This document shows, piece by piece, positions 34,240 to 43,713 of a stretch of 64,000 bases of DNA. The DNA comes from JABDPF01 sp037384065. GTDB taxonomy: Bacteria > Pseudomonadota > Gammaproteobacteria > Xanthomonadales > SZUA-36. The DNA lies in contig JARROJ010000026.1 in the NCBI GenBank assembly GCA_037384065.1, positions 12,279 through 76,278 of the forward strand, written 5' to 3'. The notes below the pieces were generated by a model, which ran no database searches, had not been told where the DNA came from, and worked only from the letters and a program-made list of their open reading frames with translations. Positions within the stretch are counted from its first letter, which is position 1. Each line of letters begins with the position of its first letter. The position numbers and the translations under genes are program-made.

Positions 34240-35013
34240 TCAGGAGTCCTGCAGCCGGGCGAAGAAGCCGATCTCGGCCGCCGTCGTTCTGCCGATCCGG
34301 CACTGCTCCAGCGAGGCCGGCATGGCCGAGCGTTCGTACCCCAGCGGAATGCGCCCACCCATGATTTCCGCATACCGCTGCGGCAGCAGCGGCGAGCGCT
34401 CGGGTTCAGCATAGCCTTCGGGATGGATCGGCTCGCCGGTCGACATCACGTACTTGTCCGTGGCGCCCAGGACGTGCAGCAATTCATGGGTCAACACGAC
34501 ATTGTTCCGCGGCAGCAACTCGCGCGAGGCAAAGGCCTTGACGATACCGTAACGCCCCTTGCGCATGCCCACCGAAATGCCGAGCTCCGCGTTTCCCCGC
34601 ACCTCGTGATACAAAACGAACATCTGGATATCGGGCGTGATCAGGCCGTCGTTCCAGTCCCGGCGCCACGCCCACCAGCGCATCTTCAGGCTCCACCAGG
34701 CGATCGCCGCGAAGGCATGGCGCTGCGGCGGTTCCGGCGGCAACTCGAACAGCGGCTCCGCCAGTTGAAAGCGAAAGGCCGGGGACACCGTGACGCCGTA
34801 GGGGCGCGCGGCGCGGGCGAAGAAGTCGTTGATGTCGTCGAAGGCGTCGACTTCGATCGAGCGCGCGAAGCGCTCGGTGGCCGGGGACCCGTCGGCGACC
34901 ACCGGGTACACGGTGACGAGGATCGGCCGTTCCCAGGCGGCCATGCGTTTTTCGGTGAGCCAGGTGCCGGCCAGGATCACGAAGAAGATGCTGAGCAACA
35001 GCACGATCCGCAT
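34240..35013 (-). CDS. Membrane-anchored metzincin-like zinc protease (HExxHxxGxxD), unknown target
   Basis: 257 residues from the ATG at 35011-35013; an in-frame TTG six codons earlier overlaps the pmbA stop (TTGA) and could also serve. An N-terminal hydrophobic segment (about 1-18) would anchor it, with the body in the periplasm. The zinc signature is HELLHVLGATD at 176-186: H176, E177 (catalytic base) and H180, with D186 in the third-ligand position, the HExxHxxGxxD variant known from snapalysin-type (M7) metzincins. A possible Met-turn follows (YVMSTG or YAEIMGG). I do not recognise the family by name. It lies directly after pmbA, probably cotranscribed. The substrate and any link to TldD/PmbA are unknown. 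Confidence 0.7.
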   Translation of the reverse strand: MRIVLLLSIFFVILAGTWLTEKRMAAWERPILVTVYPVVADGSPATERFARSIEVDAFDDINDFFARAARPYGVTVSPAFRFQLAEPLFELPPEPPQRHAFAAIAWWSLKMRWWAWRRDWNDGLITPDIQMFVLYHEVRGNAELGISVGMRKGRYGIVKAFASRELLPRNNVVLTHELLHVLGATDKYVMSTGEPIHPEGYAEPERSPLLPQRYAEIMGGRIPLGYERSAMPASLEQCRIGRTTAAEIGFFARLQDS

Positions 35014-35027
35014 GAGCTTGAAGACGC

Positions 35028-36389
35028 TCAACGGCCGGCCACCATCATGCGCCGGATCAGCAGGCCGCCACTGTGGATGTTGCCCCGGGTGTCGATGTCC
35101 TCGCCGGCGGCCACGACGTCCCGGAACATGTCCGCCAGGTTGCCGGCGATGGTCACTTCCTCGACGGGATGCTCGATCCGGCCGTCGCGCACCCGGTAAC
35201 CGGCCGCGCCGCGCGAGTAGTCGCCGGTCACCAGGTTGACGCCCTGCCCCATGACCTCGGTGACGTAGAAGCCGTCGCCCATGGCGGCCAGCAGGTCGCC
35301 ATCGCCGTCGCCGCCGGGCGCGACCCGCAGGTTCCGCGCGCCGCCGGCGTTGCCGGTCGTCTCCAGCCCCAGGCGCCGGGCGGTGTAGGAGGACAGCACG
35401 TAGCCGGTCAGCACGCCGGCGTCGACGAGGTCGCGCTCGGCGGTCGCCACGCCCTCGCTGTCGAAGTGTGCGCTGCTCGCGCCGCGGCGCAGGTGCGGAC
35501 GCTCGGCCAGGCGGAACCACTCGGGAAAGATTCGTTTTCCGGCGCCGTCTTTCAGAAAGGAGGCGTTGCGAATCAGCGTCGACCCGGAAATGGCGCGCAG
35601 CAGGTGCCCGATGAGCCCGGTCGCAACGCGGGGCGCGAACAGGATCGGCATCGCGGCGGTCGGCAGCGGGCGCGCACCAAGTCGGCCGACCGTGCGCCGG
35701 GCCGCTTCGGCGCCGGTCACGTCGGGCGGTTCCAGGTCCGCCAGGCAACGTCGGCTGTCGTAACTGTAATCGCGCTGCATGCCGTCACCGCGGCCGGCGA
35801 GCAGGACGCAGGACTGGCTGTAGTGCGTGCCGGAACTGCGCCCGATGAACGCGTTCGAGTTGCCGTACACGGACAATCCCAGCCCGGCGTCGAACGCCGC
35901 GCCCTCGGAGTTGCTGATGCGCGGTTCCGCGCGCCCAGCGGCTTCGCAGGCCAGTGCGCGCTCGATCGCCGCCTCGGCGTCGACCGGGTTCGGGTGCCAC
36001 AGGTCGAGATCCGGAGCGCCGACCGCGAGGCGCGCCGGGTCGGCCAGACCGTTGCAGGGGTCTTCCTCGGTGTACCGGGCAATGTCCAGCGCGCGGTCGA
36101 CGCAGGCCGCCACGGTTTCCGGGCGCAGGTCCGCACTGCTGGCCTGGCCCTTGCGCCGCCCGATCAGGACGGTCACGGAGATGCCGCGGTCCTGCATGTA
36201 TTCCAGCGTTTCGACCTCGCCCAGGCGAACGTTCACCGAGACGCCCCGGCTCAACTGCGCGTGCGCCTCCGCGGCGTCGGCGCCCGCGGAACGGGCCCGC
36301 TCGAGCGCCTCCCGAACGCGGCTTTCCAGGCCGTCCAGTTCTGCTTCACGGTCGAGCGGCGGCTGCGTTACCATGGTCGAATCGCTCAT
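35028..36389 (-). CDS. pmbA: Metalloprotease-related protein PmbA (TldE)
   Basis: Inactive-type partner of the TldD/TldE heterodimeric zinc protease, 453 residues. It lacks the HExxxH of TldD, as expected. Family blocks include YMQDRGISVTVLIGRRKGQASSADL (strand region), SSYTARRLGLETTGNAGGARN and the C-terminal GNIHSGGLLIRRMMVAGR. In E. coli the pair processes microcin B17 and degrades CcdA. Here pmbA is separated from tldD only by the opposite-strand yjgA gene. Confidence 0.95.
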   Translation of the reverse strand: MSDSTMVTQPPLDREAELDGLESRVREALERARSAGADAAEAHAQLSRGVSVNVRLGEVETLEYMQDRGISVTVLIGRRKGQASSADLRPETVAACVDRALDIARYTEEDPCNGLADPARLAVGAPDLDLWHPNPVDAEAAIERALACEAAGRAEPRISNSEGAAFDAGLGLSVYGNSNAFIGRSSGTHYSQSCVLLAGRGDGMQRDYSYDSRRCLADLEPPDVTGAEAARRTVGRLGARPLPTAAMPILFAPRVATGLIGHLLRAISGSTLIRNASFLKDGAGKRIFPEWFRLAERPHLRRGASSAHFDSEGVATAERDLVDAGVLTGYVLSSYTARRLGLETTGNAGGARNLRVAPGGDGDGDLLAAMGDGFYVTEVMGQGVNLVTGDYSRGAAGYRVRDGRIEHPVEEVTIAGNLADMFRDVVAAGEDIDTRGNIHSGGLLIRRMMVAGR

Positions 36390-36412
36390 CGGAAATCCCC
36401 CCTGACGCGGAA

Positions 36413-36964
36413 ATGGTCGGCAAGAAGATGGAAGAAAACAGGCCCGCGGGCGGCGCCCCGGACGAAATCAGCAAGTCGCAACGGCGGCGCGACGCGTTGG
36501 AAATACGGGCGCTGGCCGCGCGACTGGTCGGTCTGAGCCCGGCACAACTGGCGCAGGTGCCGCTGGATGAACCGCTGCGCGCCGAAATCGAGCGGGCGCG
36601 GACGATTCGATCGAACTCGGCCCGCAAACGGCAGCTGCAGTTCGTGGCCAAGCTGATGCGTCGCGGCGACCCGGAGGAAATCCTCGCGGCGCTGGCGGCG
36701 TTCGACCAGGAAGCCCGTCAACTGACTGCGCGCCATCACCGCAGCGAGGCCTGGCGCGACCACCTGCTCGCCGCGGGCGACGCGGCGATCGGCGAATTGT
36801 TCCAGCAACGGCGCGACGCGGACGTCCAGGCCCTGCGGCAACTGGTCCGCAACGCGCAGCGGGAAGCCCGGGCCGATCGCCCGCCGGCGGCCGCCCGCGC
36901 CCTGTTCCGCGCGTTGCGCGCGCTCGACGAGGCCGAACCACTGCCGCCGCCGGCCGCCGACTGA
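36413..36964 (+). CDS. yjgA: Ribosome-associated DUF615 protein (YjgA/DarP)
   Basis: Helical factor of 183 residues associated with late 50S assembly. E. coli YjgA is also 183 residues and also next to pmbA. Family blocks are SKSQRRRDALEIRALAARLV, IPLDE-like QVPLDEPLRAEIERA, RKRQLQFVAKLMRR and the C-terminal LRQLVRNAQREA with PPAAARALFRALR. I start at ATG 36413; ATG 36428 five codons on is an alternative with a slightly better upstream purine stretch. Divergent from pmbA (23 bp apart) and convergent with tldD. Confidence 0.92.
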   Translation: MVGKKMEENRPAGGAPDEISKSQRRRDALEIRALAARLVGLSPAQLAQVPLDEPLRAEIERARTIRSNSARKRQLQFVAKLMRRGDPEEILAALAAFDQEARQLTARHHRSEAWRDHLLAAGDAAIGELFQQRRDADVQALRQLVRNAQREARADRPPAAARALFRALRALDEAEPLPPPAAD

Positions 36965-36974
36965 AGCCGCATCG

Positions 36975-38417
36975 TCAATCCTCGGTCCCGCCGACGGTCA
37001 GGCCGTCGATCCGCAGGGTCGGCTGACCGACGCCGACCGGCACGCTCTGTCCTTCCTTGCCGCAGACGCCGATTCCCGCGTCGAGTTGGAGGTCGTCGCC
37101 CACCATCGCGACCCGCGTCATGACGTCCGGCCCGTTGCCGATCAGCGTCGCGCCGCGCACCGGCCGCGTCACCCGGCCCTTCTCGATCAGGTAGGCCTCG
37201 CTGGCCGAGAACACGAAGCGGCCGGAGGTGATGTCCACCTGGCCGCCGGCGAAGTTCACCGCGTACAGGCCGCGCTCGACGGAGCCGATGATTTCCTCCG
37301 GCGCGTGCTCGCCCGGCAGCATGAAGGTGTTCGTCATGCGTGGCATCGGCAGGTGCGCGAACGACTCGCGGCGCCCGTTGCCGGTGGGTGCGACGTTCAT
37401 CAGACGGGCGTTCAGCTTGTCCTGCAGGTAGCCGCGCAACACGCCGTTTTCGATCAGCACGTTCTGCCGCGTCGGCGTCCCCTCGTCGTCGATCGTCAAC
37501 GAACCGCGGCGGCGGGCGATGGTGCCGTCGTCGACCACGGTCACGCACTCCGCGGCGACCTTTTCCCCCATGCGTCCCGTGAACGCCGAAGTCCCCTTGC
37601 GGTTGAAGTCGCCTTCCAACCCGTGGCCCACGGCTTCGTGCAGCAGCACGCCGGGCCAGCCGGGGCCCAGCACCACGGTCATCGTACCGGCCGGAGCGGG
37701 CGCCGCGGACAGGTTGAGCACGGCCTGGCGCACGGCCTCGTCGGCCATCTCCCGCCAGGCTTCGCCGGCCAGCAGTTCCGGGTAGCTGTAACGGCCGCCG
37801 CCGCCGTCACTGCCCTGCTCGCGGCGGCCATCCTGCTCGGCGATGACGCTGACGTTCATCCGCACCAGGGGCCGCACGTCGGCGGCCAGCGTGCCGTCGG
37901 TCGCGGCGACGAGGATCGTTTCGTGGGTCGCCGCCAGGCTGACCACGACTTCGCGGACCCGCGCGTCCCGGGAGCGCGCGTACGCGTCGACGCGGCGCAG
38001 CAGATCGACTTTCTCGGCGGCGCCCAGCGACTCCAGCGGATCGTCCGGCGCGTACAGGGGCCGCGGCTCCTGACGGCGCCAGGCCTGGACGGCGCCCTGC
38101 TGCCCGTGCCGCGCGATCGCGCGCGCCGCACTGGAGGCCTGCAGCAGCGACGGCAGCACGATTTCGTCCGCGTAGGCAAAGCCGGTCTTCTCGCCGGCCA
38201 TCGCGCGGATGCCCACGCCCTGTTCCACGGCGTGCGAACCGCTCCGCACCAGGCCGTTCTCCAGCACCCAGCTCTCGTGCGCCGTGGACTGGAAATACAG
38301 GTCACCGGCGTCGACGGCCGGACCCATCAGTTCGTTCAGCACGCGCTCGAGCGCCGACTGGTCCAGCCCACCGGGCCCGAGCAGTTGCCGTTCCGCCAGT
38401 TTCAGGGCATCACTCAT
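36975..38417 (-). CDS. tldD: Metalloprotease TldD
   Basis: Zinc-binding catalytic subunit of the TldD/TldE protease, 480 residues. The zinc motif HEAVGH is at 260-265 (H260, E261, H265) in VLLHEAVGHGLEGD. A Cys in the C-terminal block GVCGKEGQSVPVG is the third ligand expected for the family. It follows yhdP with one base between stop and start regions, so yhdP-tldD are likely coupled. Confidence 0.96.
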   Translation of the reverse strand: MSDALKLAERQLLGPGGLDQSALERVLNELMGPAVDAGDLYFQSTAHESWVLENGLVRSGSHAVEQGVGIRAMAGEKTGFAYADEIVLPSLLQASSAARAIARHGQQGAVQAWRRQEPRPLYAPDDPLESLGAAEKVDLLRRVDAYARSRDARVREVVVSLAATHETILVAATDGTLAADVRPLVRMNVSVIAEQDGRREQGSDGGGGRYSYPELLAGEAWREMADEAVRQAVLNLSAAPAPAGTMTVVLGPGWPGVLLHEAVGHGLEGDFNRKGTSAFTGRMGEKVAAECVTVVDDGTIARRRGSLTIDDEGTPTRQNVLIENGVLRGYLQDKLNARLMNVAPTGNGRRESFAHLPMPRMTNTFMLPGEHAPEEIIGSVERGLYAVNFAGGQVDITSGRFVFSASEAYLIEKGRVTRPVRGATLIGNGPDVMTRVAMVGDDLQLDAGIGVCGKEGQSVPVGVGQPTLRIDGLTVGGTED

Positions 38418-41400
38418 TCATCCTCCTTCGGCCCGTTCGATCTCCACGGGCTCGATCGTCGGTTCGTCCCAACTGCCCGTGATCGAATACCGGACCTGGG
38501 TGGCCTGTCCGAGTTGCTCGTGCAACAGGCCCTGCAGCGCCAGCCCGGCGGCCGCGCCACCCGGCCCGGCGGCCAGCGCGCCGATGATCGGCAGGGTGTT
38601 GCCGACCCCGGGGCGGATCGTGATCAACTGATCGTACCGCCGCGCGTCGAGGTCGGTCCGCCCGCTGATGTCGATCGTCGCCGAGCTGGACTTCAGGCGC
38701 GTATCGTTCGTCTCGGCGACGCCGTTTTGCAGCGTGAACGACCCGGTCGCCTCGTCAAAGGAGAATCCGCTGTCGAACACATCGCGAAAATCCAGCGCGA
38801 GGCGCTTGGGCAGGGCCTGCACGCTGACCAGGCCGAGCAGCCGACCCGGTCCTGCGCTCGCATTGGTGATATTGCCCTGGACCACGCTGAAATCAAGTTG
38901 CCCGTTCAGTCGCGACAGCGCGAATTCAGCGGGGGCGCCGGTCCACCAGGCGTCGAAATCGACGACCGTCTGCCCGCCTTGAACCGAGGAGGAGATCTCC
39001 ATCGCCTGCAGGAAATCGCCCAGTGACTCGGACACCATGTGAATGCGGAAATCCGAGCGGGGCCCGGCGTCGGTCAGCGACCACACGCCGCGGGCCTGGA
39101 CCGAGAGACCGGGCGAATTGGCGTCGATCTTCTCGAACTCGAAGCCCTCCGGGGACGGAAAGGCCTCGATGCGGGTCTCGCCGAGCTCCAGGCCGCCGTA
39201 GCGGAAGGAGCGCGCGTACAGGTGCACCGCCGGCAGATCGGCCGGGTCGGTTCGCATGCTGAGCCCCGCGCTGCGCGGCTCGCCCAGCACCAGTCGCTCG
39301 AACTCGGCGGCCAGGTTGTCCGTGCCGCCGGGATTGCGGCGATACCGGACGTCGCCGTCGATGTCGGCGCCGGAGAAGCCGATTCGAAAATCGGGCGCCG
39401 CGACTTCGAGGTCGAGACCCACGTCCGGGAACAACCGGTCCAGGAAGATCAGTTGATCCGCGCCGAGACCGTCGGTCTCCAGTTGCAGCCCCGCCAGACC
39501 GGAATCCGCCGTCGCGGCGGCTGCGGTCAGGGTGTCCACCCAGCCATCGAGGTCGAGACGGCCGGCGATGCCGGCCACGCGCATGACGCCGACCGGCGGC
39601 AGCGGTTCGAGGCGCCCGTCCACGCGAACCAGGCCCCGTTGCGGCGTCGTCCCGGGACCGTCCAGATCCAGCCGCATCGCGACCCGGTCTTCGAACACGA
39701 TGTCGAGCGGACGCCCGGGCGCGGCGATCGGCAGCGCGAGCCGGAACGGCCAGCGTTCGACGGCAGGCTTTTCGAGCGGCGCCGGCAGCTCCATGGCGAT
39801 GCCGCCAAGGTCCGAATCGACGTGCAGCATGACGTCCTGCGGCCCGAGCGGATCGCGTGGCGCGACCACCAGGGCGGCCCGCCAGCGGCTGGTACCGTGG
39901 ACCCGTTCACCCAGCAGTCCGGCGCCGCCCGGCACGGTCGCCAACAGCGTCGCCACATCGAACGCGCCACTGACCTCGGCGCGGAACCGTTCCGCCTCGC
40001 GGCGGTCCGCGAGGAGATTCAGCGTCGCCGGTCGGCCCTGGAACCGGGCCGCCAGCCCGGTGCCGCGAAAACCGGTCTCGCTGTACGTTACCTCGCCCGC
40101 GATGGCGTCCAGCGTAATGCCGCGCTGCGGATCGGTGAAACGAGCGTCGCGCAGCGTGACCGCGCCGTCCAGCCGCCACGTTCCGGCGGTCGAGCCAAGC
40201 GGCCCCCGCAGTTCGCCGGCGGTCGCGGCCGATCCCGCGAATTCAAACGCCGACAGGTCGGTATCCGCCTGATCGCGCAGGGGCGAGTTATCGAGGAACT
40301 CGAGCAGGCCCGGCAAATCGCTGTCGGCGCGCCAGCTCACTTCGAGCTCGGGGCGCCCCATGTCCGGGATCGCAACCCGGATGTCGCGGACCGGCACCCC
40401 GTTGACGTCGTCGGCCATGCCGTCGACCCACAGGCCGGGGCCGAGGAACCGGACCGTGGCGCGGGCGTCGCGCGCAACCGGCCATCCGGTGCTGTAGTCG
40501 ACTTCCAGGTCACGCAGACTCGCGACCGCTTCGAACCGCCCGGATCCCGCGCGGAACGGCCAGTCGTCCAGGTCGCCCGACAGCACGGCACGCCCGTTTT
40601 CCAGTTCGCCCCCCAGCAAGCCGCGCCGCAGCCAGGCGACCGTGTTTTCGGGCATCACGCCCTCCGGCCAGTAGGCATCGAGCCGGTCGATGCGACCGCG
40701 CGAGACGATCGCGTTCAGGTCCAGCGCCGGCCGCCCCCCGTTGGCGACGATGACCATGTCGCCGGCCACGGCCAGATCCTCGTTTTCGAAGCGGCAGCCG
40801 CGCAGCATGGCCTGCTCCGCGTCGGCCCGGGACAGCTCGACGGTGCACGCCGGCACCGTGAACGTCAGCGTGTCGCGAAACATGCGGGGCCAGTCGAGCG
40901 TGACGTCGTCTCCGTTCAGCCGGATTTCCCCGCCGGCGGTATCGATGTCGATCCGGGCATCCAGCCCGCGGACGGCCGGCATGTCGCTCGAACCGGCGAC
41001 CTGCGCGTCGCTCACGTCCGCCTGCAGCAGCCGGAGCCGCCAGTCGGCGCCCAGCACCAGGTCGAGTTCACGAACGCCGCCGTCGATCGAATCCGGCAGC
41101 CAGCCCGGCCAGGGATTCTCGTATACCGACATCACGTCACGGGTCAATTGCAGGGGAACGCCGAGCGGCAGGCGGTCGGCGCTGATCCAGAGCCCGAGGT
41201 CGCGCCGCGTGTCGCGGGCCATGCTGACCCGGGGCGTGGTCCAGGAATCCACGCCGTCATCGAAGAAAAAGTCGGCCACGTGCAGGTTCCAGTCGGTGGG
41301 GCTTCGAAAGCGCCACTGGAAACGATAATTGACGCGTTCGAGGCGCATGTCCTGGTAGTCGTTCGAGAACAACGCGTCGCGCAGGTCCGTGACCCCGCCA

Positions 41401-42242
41401 ACCCGGTGTCCCGTTTCCCGCGACCACTCGCCCCAGAGTTCGCATTCCAGCCAACCGGTCAGCGGCATGAACGGGTTGCCCGGCACGCGGCCCTGGAGGG
41501 CCGCCAGCATCAGGCGCTCCGCGCCGGCCTGCCAGCGCGCGCTCAACATGCGCAACTCGGAATCGAGCGCCAGTTCCAGGGTGGCCTCCACGTCGCCGTG
41601 GCGCAGGTCGCTGCGGCGATCGTACAGTTGCGCGCTCACTTGGGCCGAGAGCCGGTCGTCGTCCATCCGCAGTACGCCGTCGATATCGGTCACGCCCAGC
41701 CGGACGCCGTGCGCGGCATCCCGGTAATCGAGGCTCGAATCCTCCAGAACGACCTCGCCCACCCGGGCCAGTTCGCTCAGCGGCGTCGCGTTGGCGCCCC
41801 GCCGGCTGATGCCGAGGCCCGACAGGCGGTATTCGCCGTGCTCATCGCGCACCAGTTCGAACTGGGCCCCGATGACGCGGAAATTGTACAGGGCCCGTCC
41901 CGGCACCAGGGCGTTCAGCGGCCGGATATCGAGCGCCGCCGATGCGATGACGGCTTCCGGCTCGACCGCTTCGCCGCCCGTTCCGCCGGCCGGCAACAGC
42001 CGCAGGCCGCGCAGTTGCAGGCGGGGACCGAACGCCGCCCATTCGCCCTCGAAACTGTCCACGGCCACCGGTTGCCCGAACTCCCGCGACAGCCAGCCCT
42101 CGAGTTGCGTCTGGTAGCGCGCGCTGTACGGCATCAACAACTGTCCGGTCCCGACCACGACCGCGGCGAGGATCGCGATGATGGAAAACACCGTCCAGAG
42201 CAGCGTTTTCGTACGCCGTAGAATGAGTTTCAGGGTCGTCAT
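38418..42242 (-). CDS. yhdP: AsmA-like envelope lipid-transport protein YhdP
   Basis: Very large envelope protein, 1274 residues (E. coli YhdP 1266). The start ATG at 42240-42242 is followed by a single transmembrane anchor (about residues 11-35, TLLWTVFSIIAILAAVVVG). The rest is a long, repetitive beta-rich periplasmic part typical of DUF3971/AsmA-type bridge proteins that shuttle phospholipid between the membranes with TamB and YdbH. The C-terminal AsmA-like end includes TDLDARRYDQLITIRPGVGNTLPIIGALAAGP. It lies four bases after rng. Confidence 0.92.
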   Translation of the reverse strand: MTTLKLILRRTKTLLWTVFSIIAILAAVVVGTGQLLMPYSARYQTQLEGWLSREFGQPVAVDSFEGEWAAFGPRLQLRGLRLLPAGGTGGEAVEPEAVIASAALDIRPLNALVPGRALYNFRVIGAQFELVRDEHGEYRLSGLGISRRGANATPLSELARVGEVVLEDSSLDYRDAAHGVRLGVTDIDGVLRMDDDRLSAQVSAQLYDRRSDLRHGDVEATLELALDSELRMLSARWQAGAERLMLAALQGRVPGNPFMPLTGWLECELWGEWSRETGHRVGGVTDLRDALFSNDYQDMRLERVNYRFQWRFRSPTDWNLHVADFFFDDGVDSWTTPRVSMARDTRRDLGLWISADRLPLGVPLQLTRDVMSVYENPWPGWLPDSIDGGVRELDLVLGADWRLRLLQADVSDAQVAGSSDMPAVRGLDARIDIDTAGGEIRLNGDDVTLDWPRMFRDTLTFTVPACTVELSRADAEQAMLRGCRFENEDLAVAGDMVIVANGGRPALDLNAIVSRGRIDRLDAYWPEGVMPENTVAWLRRGLLGGELENGRAVLSGDLDDWPFRAGSGRFEAVASLRDLEVDYSTGWPVARDARATVRFLGPGLWVDGMADDVNGVPVRDIRVAIPDMGRPELEVSWRADSDLPGLLEFLDNSPLRDQADTDLSAFEFAGSAATAGELRGPLGSTAGTWRLDGAVTLRDARFTDPQRGITLDAIAGEVTYSETGFRGTGLAARFQGRPATLNLLADRREAERFRAEVSGAFDVATLLATVPGGAGLLGERVHGTSRWRAALVVAPRDPLGPQDVMLHVDSDLGGIAMELPAPLEKPAVERWPFRLALPIAAPGRPLDIVFEDRVAMRLDLDGPGTTPQRGLVRVDGRLEPLPPVGVMRVAGIAGRLDLDGWVDTLTAAAATADSGLAGLQLETDGLGADQLIFLDRLFPDVGLDLEVAAPDFRIGFSGADIDGDVRYRRNPGGTDNLAAEFERLVLGEPRSAGLSMRTDPADLPAVHLYARSFRYGGLELGETRIEAFPSPEGFEFEKIDANSPGLSVQARGVWSLTDAGPRSDFRIHMVSESLGDFLQAMEISSSVQGGQTVVDFDAWWTGAPAEFALSRLNGQLDFSVVQGNITNASAGPGRLLGLVSVQALPKRLALDFRDVFDSGFSFDEATGSFTLQNGVAETNDTRLKSSSATIDISGRTDLDARRYDQLITIRPGVGNTLPIIGALAAGPGGAAAGLALQGLLHEQLGQATQVRYSITGSWDEPTIEPVEIERAEGG

Positions 42243-42246
42243 CGAG

Positions 42247-43713
42247 TCAGAGCAATACGACGTCGTACTGTTCCTGGGAATACTGGTCTTCACTCTGGAA
42301 GCGGATCGACTTGCCGATCAGCTCCTCGAGCTCCGCGACGGTCGCCGATTGCTCATCGAGAATGCGCTCCACCACGTGCGGCGCGGCGAGCACCATCAGC
42401 TTGCTGGCCTCGAACTGGCGGCTGGAGCGCATGATTTCGCGAAAAATCTCCAGGTACACCGTTTCGATGCTCTTGATCGATCCGCGGCCCTCGCACTGCG
42501 GGCACGGCACGCAGAGACGCCGTTCGAGACTCTCCGTGATCCGCTTGCGCGTCATTTCGACCAGGCCGAGCGGCGAAATCTCGGTGATCGAAGTCTTGAC
42601 CGGGTCGCGTTCCAGGGCGCGCTCCAGGGCCCGCATCAACTGCCGGCGATGCTCGGGCTCCGCCATGTCGATGAAATCGATGATGATGATGCCGCCGAGG
42701 TTGCGCAGCCGCAGTTGCCGCGACAGCGCCTGCACGGCCTCGAGATTGGTCTTGTAGATGGTCTCCTCGACGGTCCGATGGCCGACGAAACCGCCGGTGT
42801 TGACGTCCACCGTGGTCATCGCCTCGGTCTGGTCGAACACCAGGTAGCCGCCCGACTTCAGCGGGACCGATGCGCGCAGCGCGCTCTCGATCTCGTCCTC
42901 GACGCCGAACAGGTCGAAAATCGGCCGGTCCGCCGAGTACTCTTCGATGCGCTCCAGCCAATCCGGCACGAATCGGCGGGCGAAGTCGCGCGCTTCGCCC
43001 AGCACGCGCGGCGAATCGATGCGCACGCGATCGACCTGCTCGTGCATCATGTCGCGCAATGCGCGCAGCGGCAGCGAGAGATCCTCGAAGATGCAGGTTC
43101 CGGGCGGGGCGGTCTTTGCGCGTTCGACGATGGCCTGCCACACCTTGCCCAGGTAGACCATGTCGGCCGACAGGGCGAAATCGTTGATCCCCTCGGCATT
43201 GGTGCGGACGATGTAGCCGTGGCCCTGGCTTTCATCGCGCAGCGTGCGCACCAGCGCCTTCAGGCGGACCCGCTCGGCCTCGTCCTCGATCCGCACCGAG
43301 ATGCCGATCACATCGCAATCCGGGAGCAGAACGAGGAACCGCGACGGGATGCTGATATTGGTCGTCAGGCGGGCGCCCTTGGAGCCCAGCGGATCCTTGA
43401 TGACCTGCACGATGACCTGCGAGCCCGGCCGCAGCAGGTCGGCGATGAGCGGTTCGGGCTGCTCGTCCGGTTCCGTGGTGAGTTCCTGCCGCACCATGTC
43501 CCGGGCGTGCAGGAAGGCCGTGCGCTCGAGGCCGATATCGACGAAGGCCGCCTGCAGGCCCGGCAGCACCCGGGAGACCTCGCCCTTGTAGATGTTGCCG
43601 ATGTAACCGGTATGGCTCGCGCGTTCGAGCCAGACCTCCTGCAGCATACCGTTCTCGACCAGCGCGACGCGGGTTTCCGAAGGCGTCGAATTGATCAGGA
43701 TTTCCTCGCTCAC
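42247..43713 (-). CDS. rng: Ribonuclease G
   Basis: Endoribonuclease for 16S rRNA 5' maturation and mRNA decay, 488 residues (E. coli 489). The N-terminal S1 domain covers about 35-120 (IGNIYKGEVSRVLPGLQAAFVDIGLERTAFLHA). The metal-binding acidic sites are in TTVDVNTGGF and GGIIIIDFIDM, and the Zn-link-like CPQCEGRG follows. The long C-terminal scaffold of RNase E is absent. It overlaps maf by 4 bp. Confidence 0.96.
   Translation of the reverse strand: MSEEILINSTPSETRVALVENGMLQEVWLERASHTGYIGNIYKGEVSRVLPGLQAAFVDIGLERTAFLHARDMVRQELTTEPDEQPEPLIADLLRPGSQVIVQVIKDPLGSKGARLTTNISIPSRFLVLLPDCDVIGISVRIEDEAERVRLKALVRTLRDESQGHGYIVRTNAEGINDFALSADMVYLGKVWQAIVERAKTAPPGTCIFEDLSLPLRALRDMMHEQVDRVRIDSPRVLGEARDFARRFVPDWLERIEEYSADRPIFDLFGVEDEIESALRASVPLKSGGYLVFDQTEAMTTVDVNTGGFVGHRTVEETIYKTNLEAVQALSRQLRLRNLGGIIIIDFIDMAEPEHRRQLMRALERALERDPVKTSITEISPLGLVEMTRKRITESLERRLCVPCPQCEGRGSIKSIETVYLEIFREIMRSSRQFEASKLMVLAAPHVVERILDEQSATVAELEELIGKSIRFQSEDQYSQEQYDVVLL

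Noticed and set aside
35014..35748. Extended frame upstream of the metzincin-like gene
   Set aside because: Overlaps pmbA in another frame; Arg/Gly/Pro-rich, no domain, and a hydrophobic anchor begins at the internal ATG.
39039..42221. 1060-codon open frame antisense to yhdP
   Set aside because: GC-rich codon bias leaves long antisense frames; the translation is Arg/Gly/Ala/His-rich without motifs, and yhdP on the other strand is fully supported.
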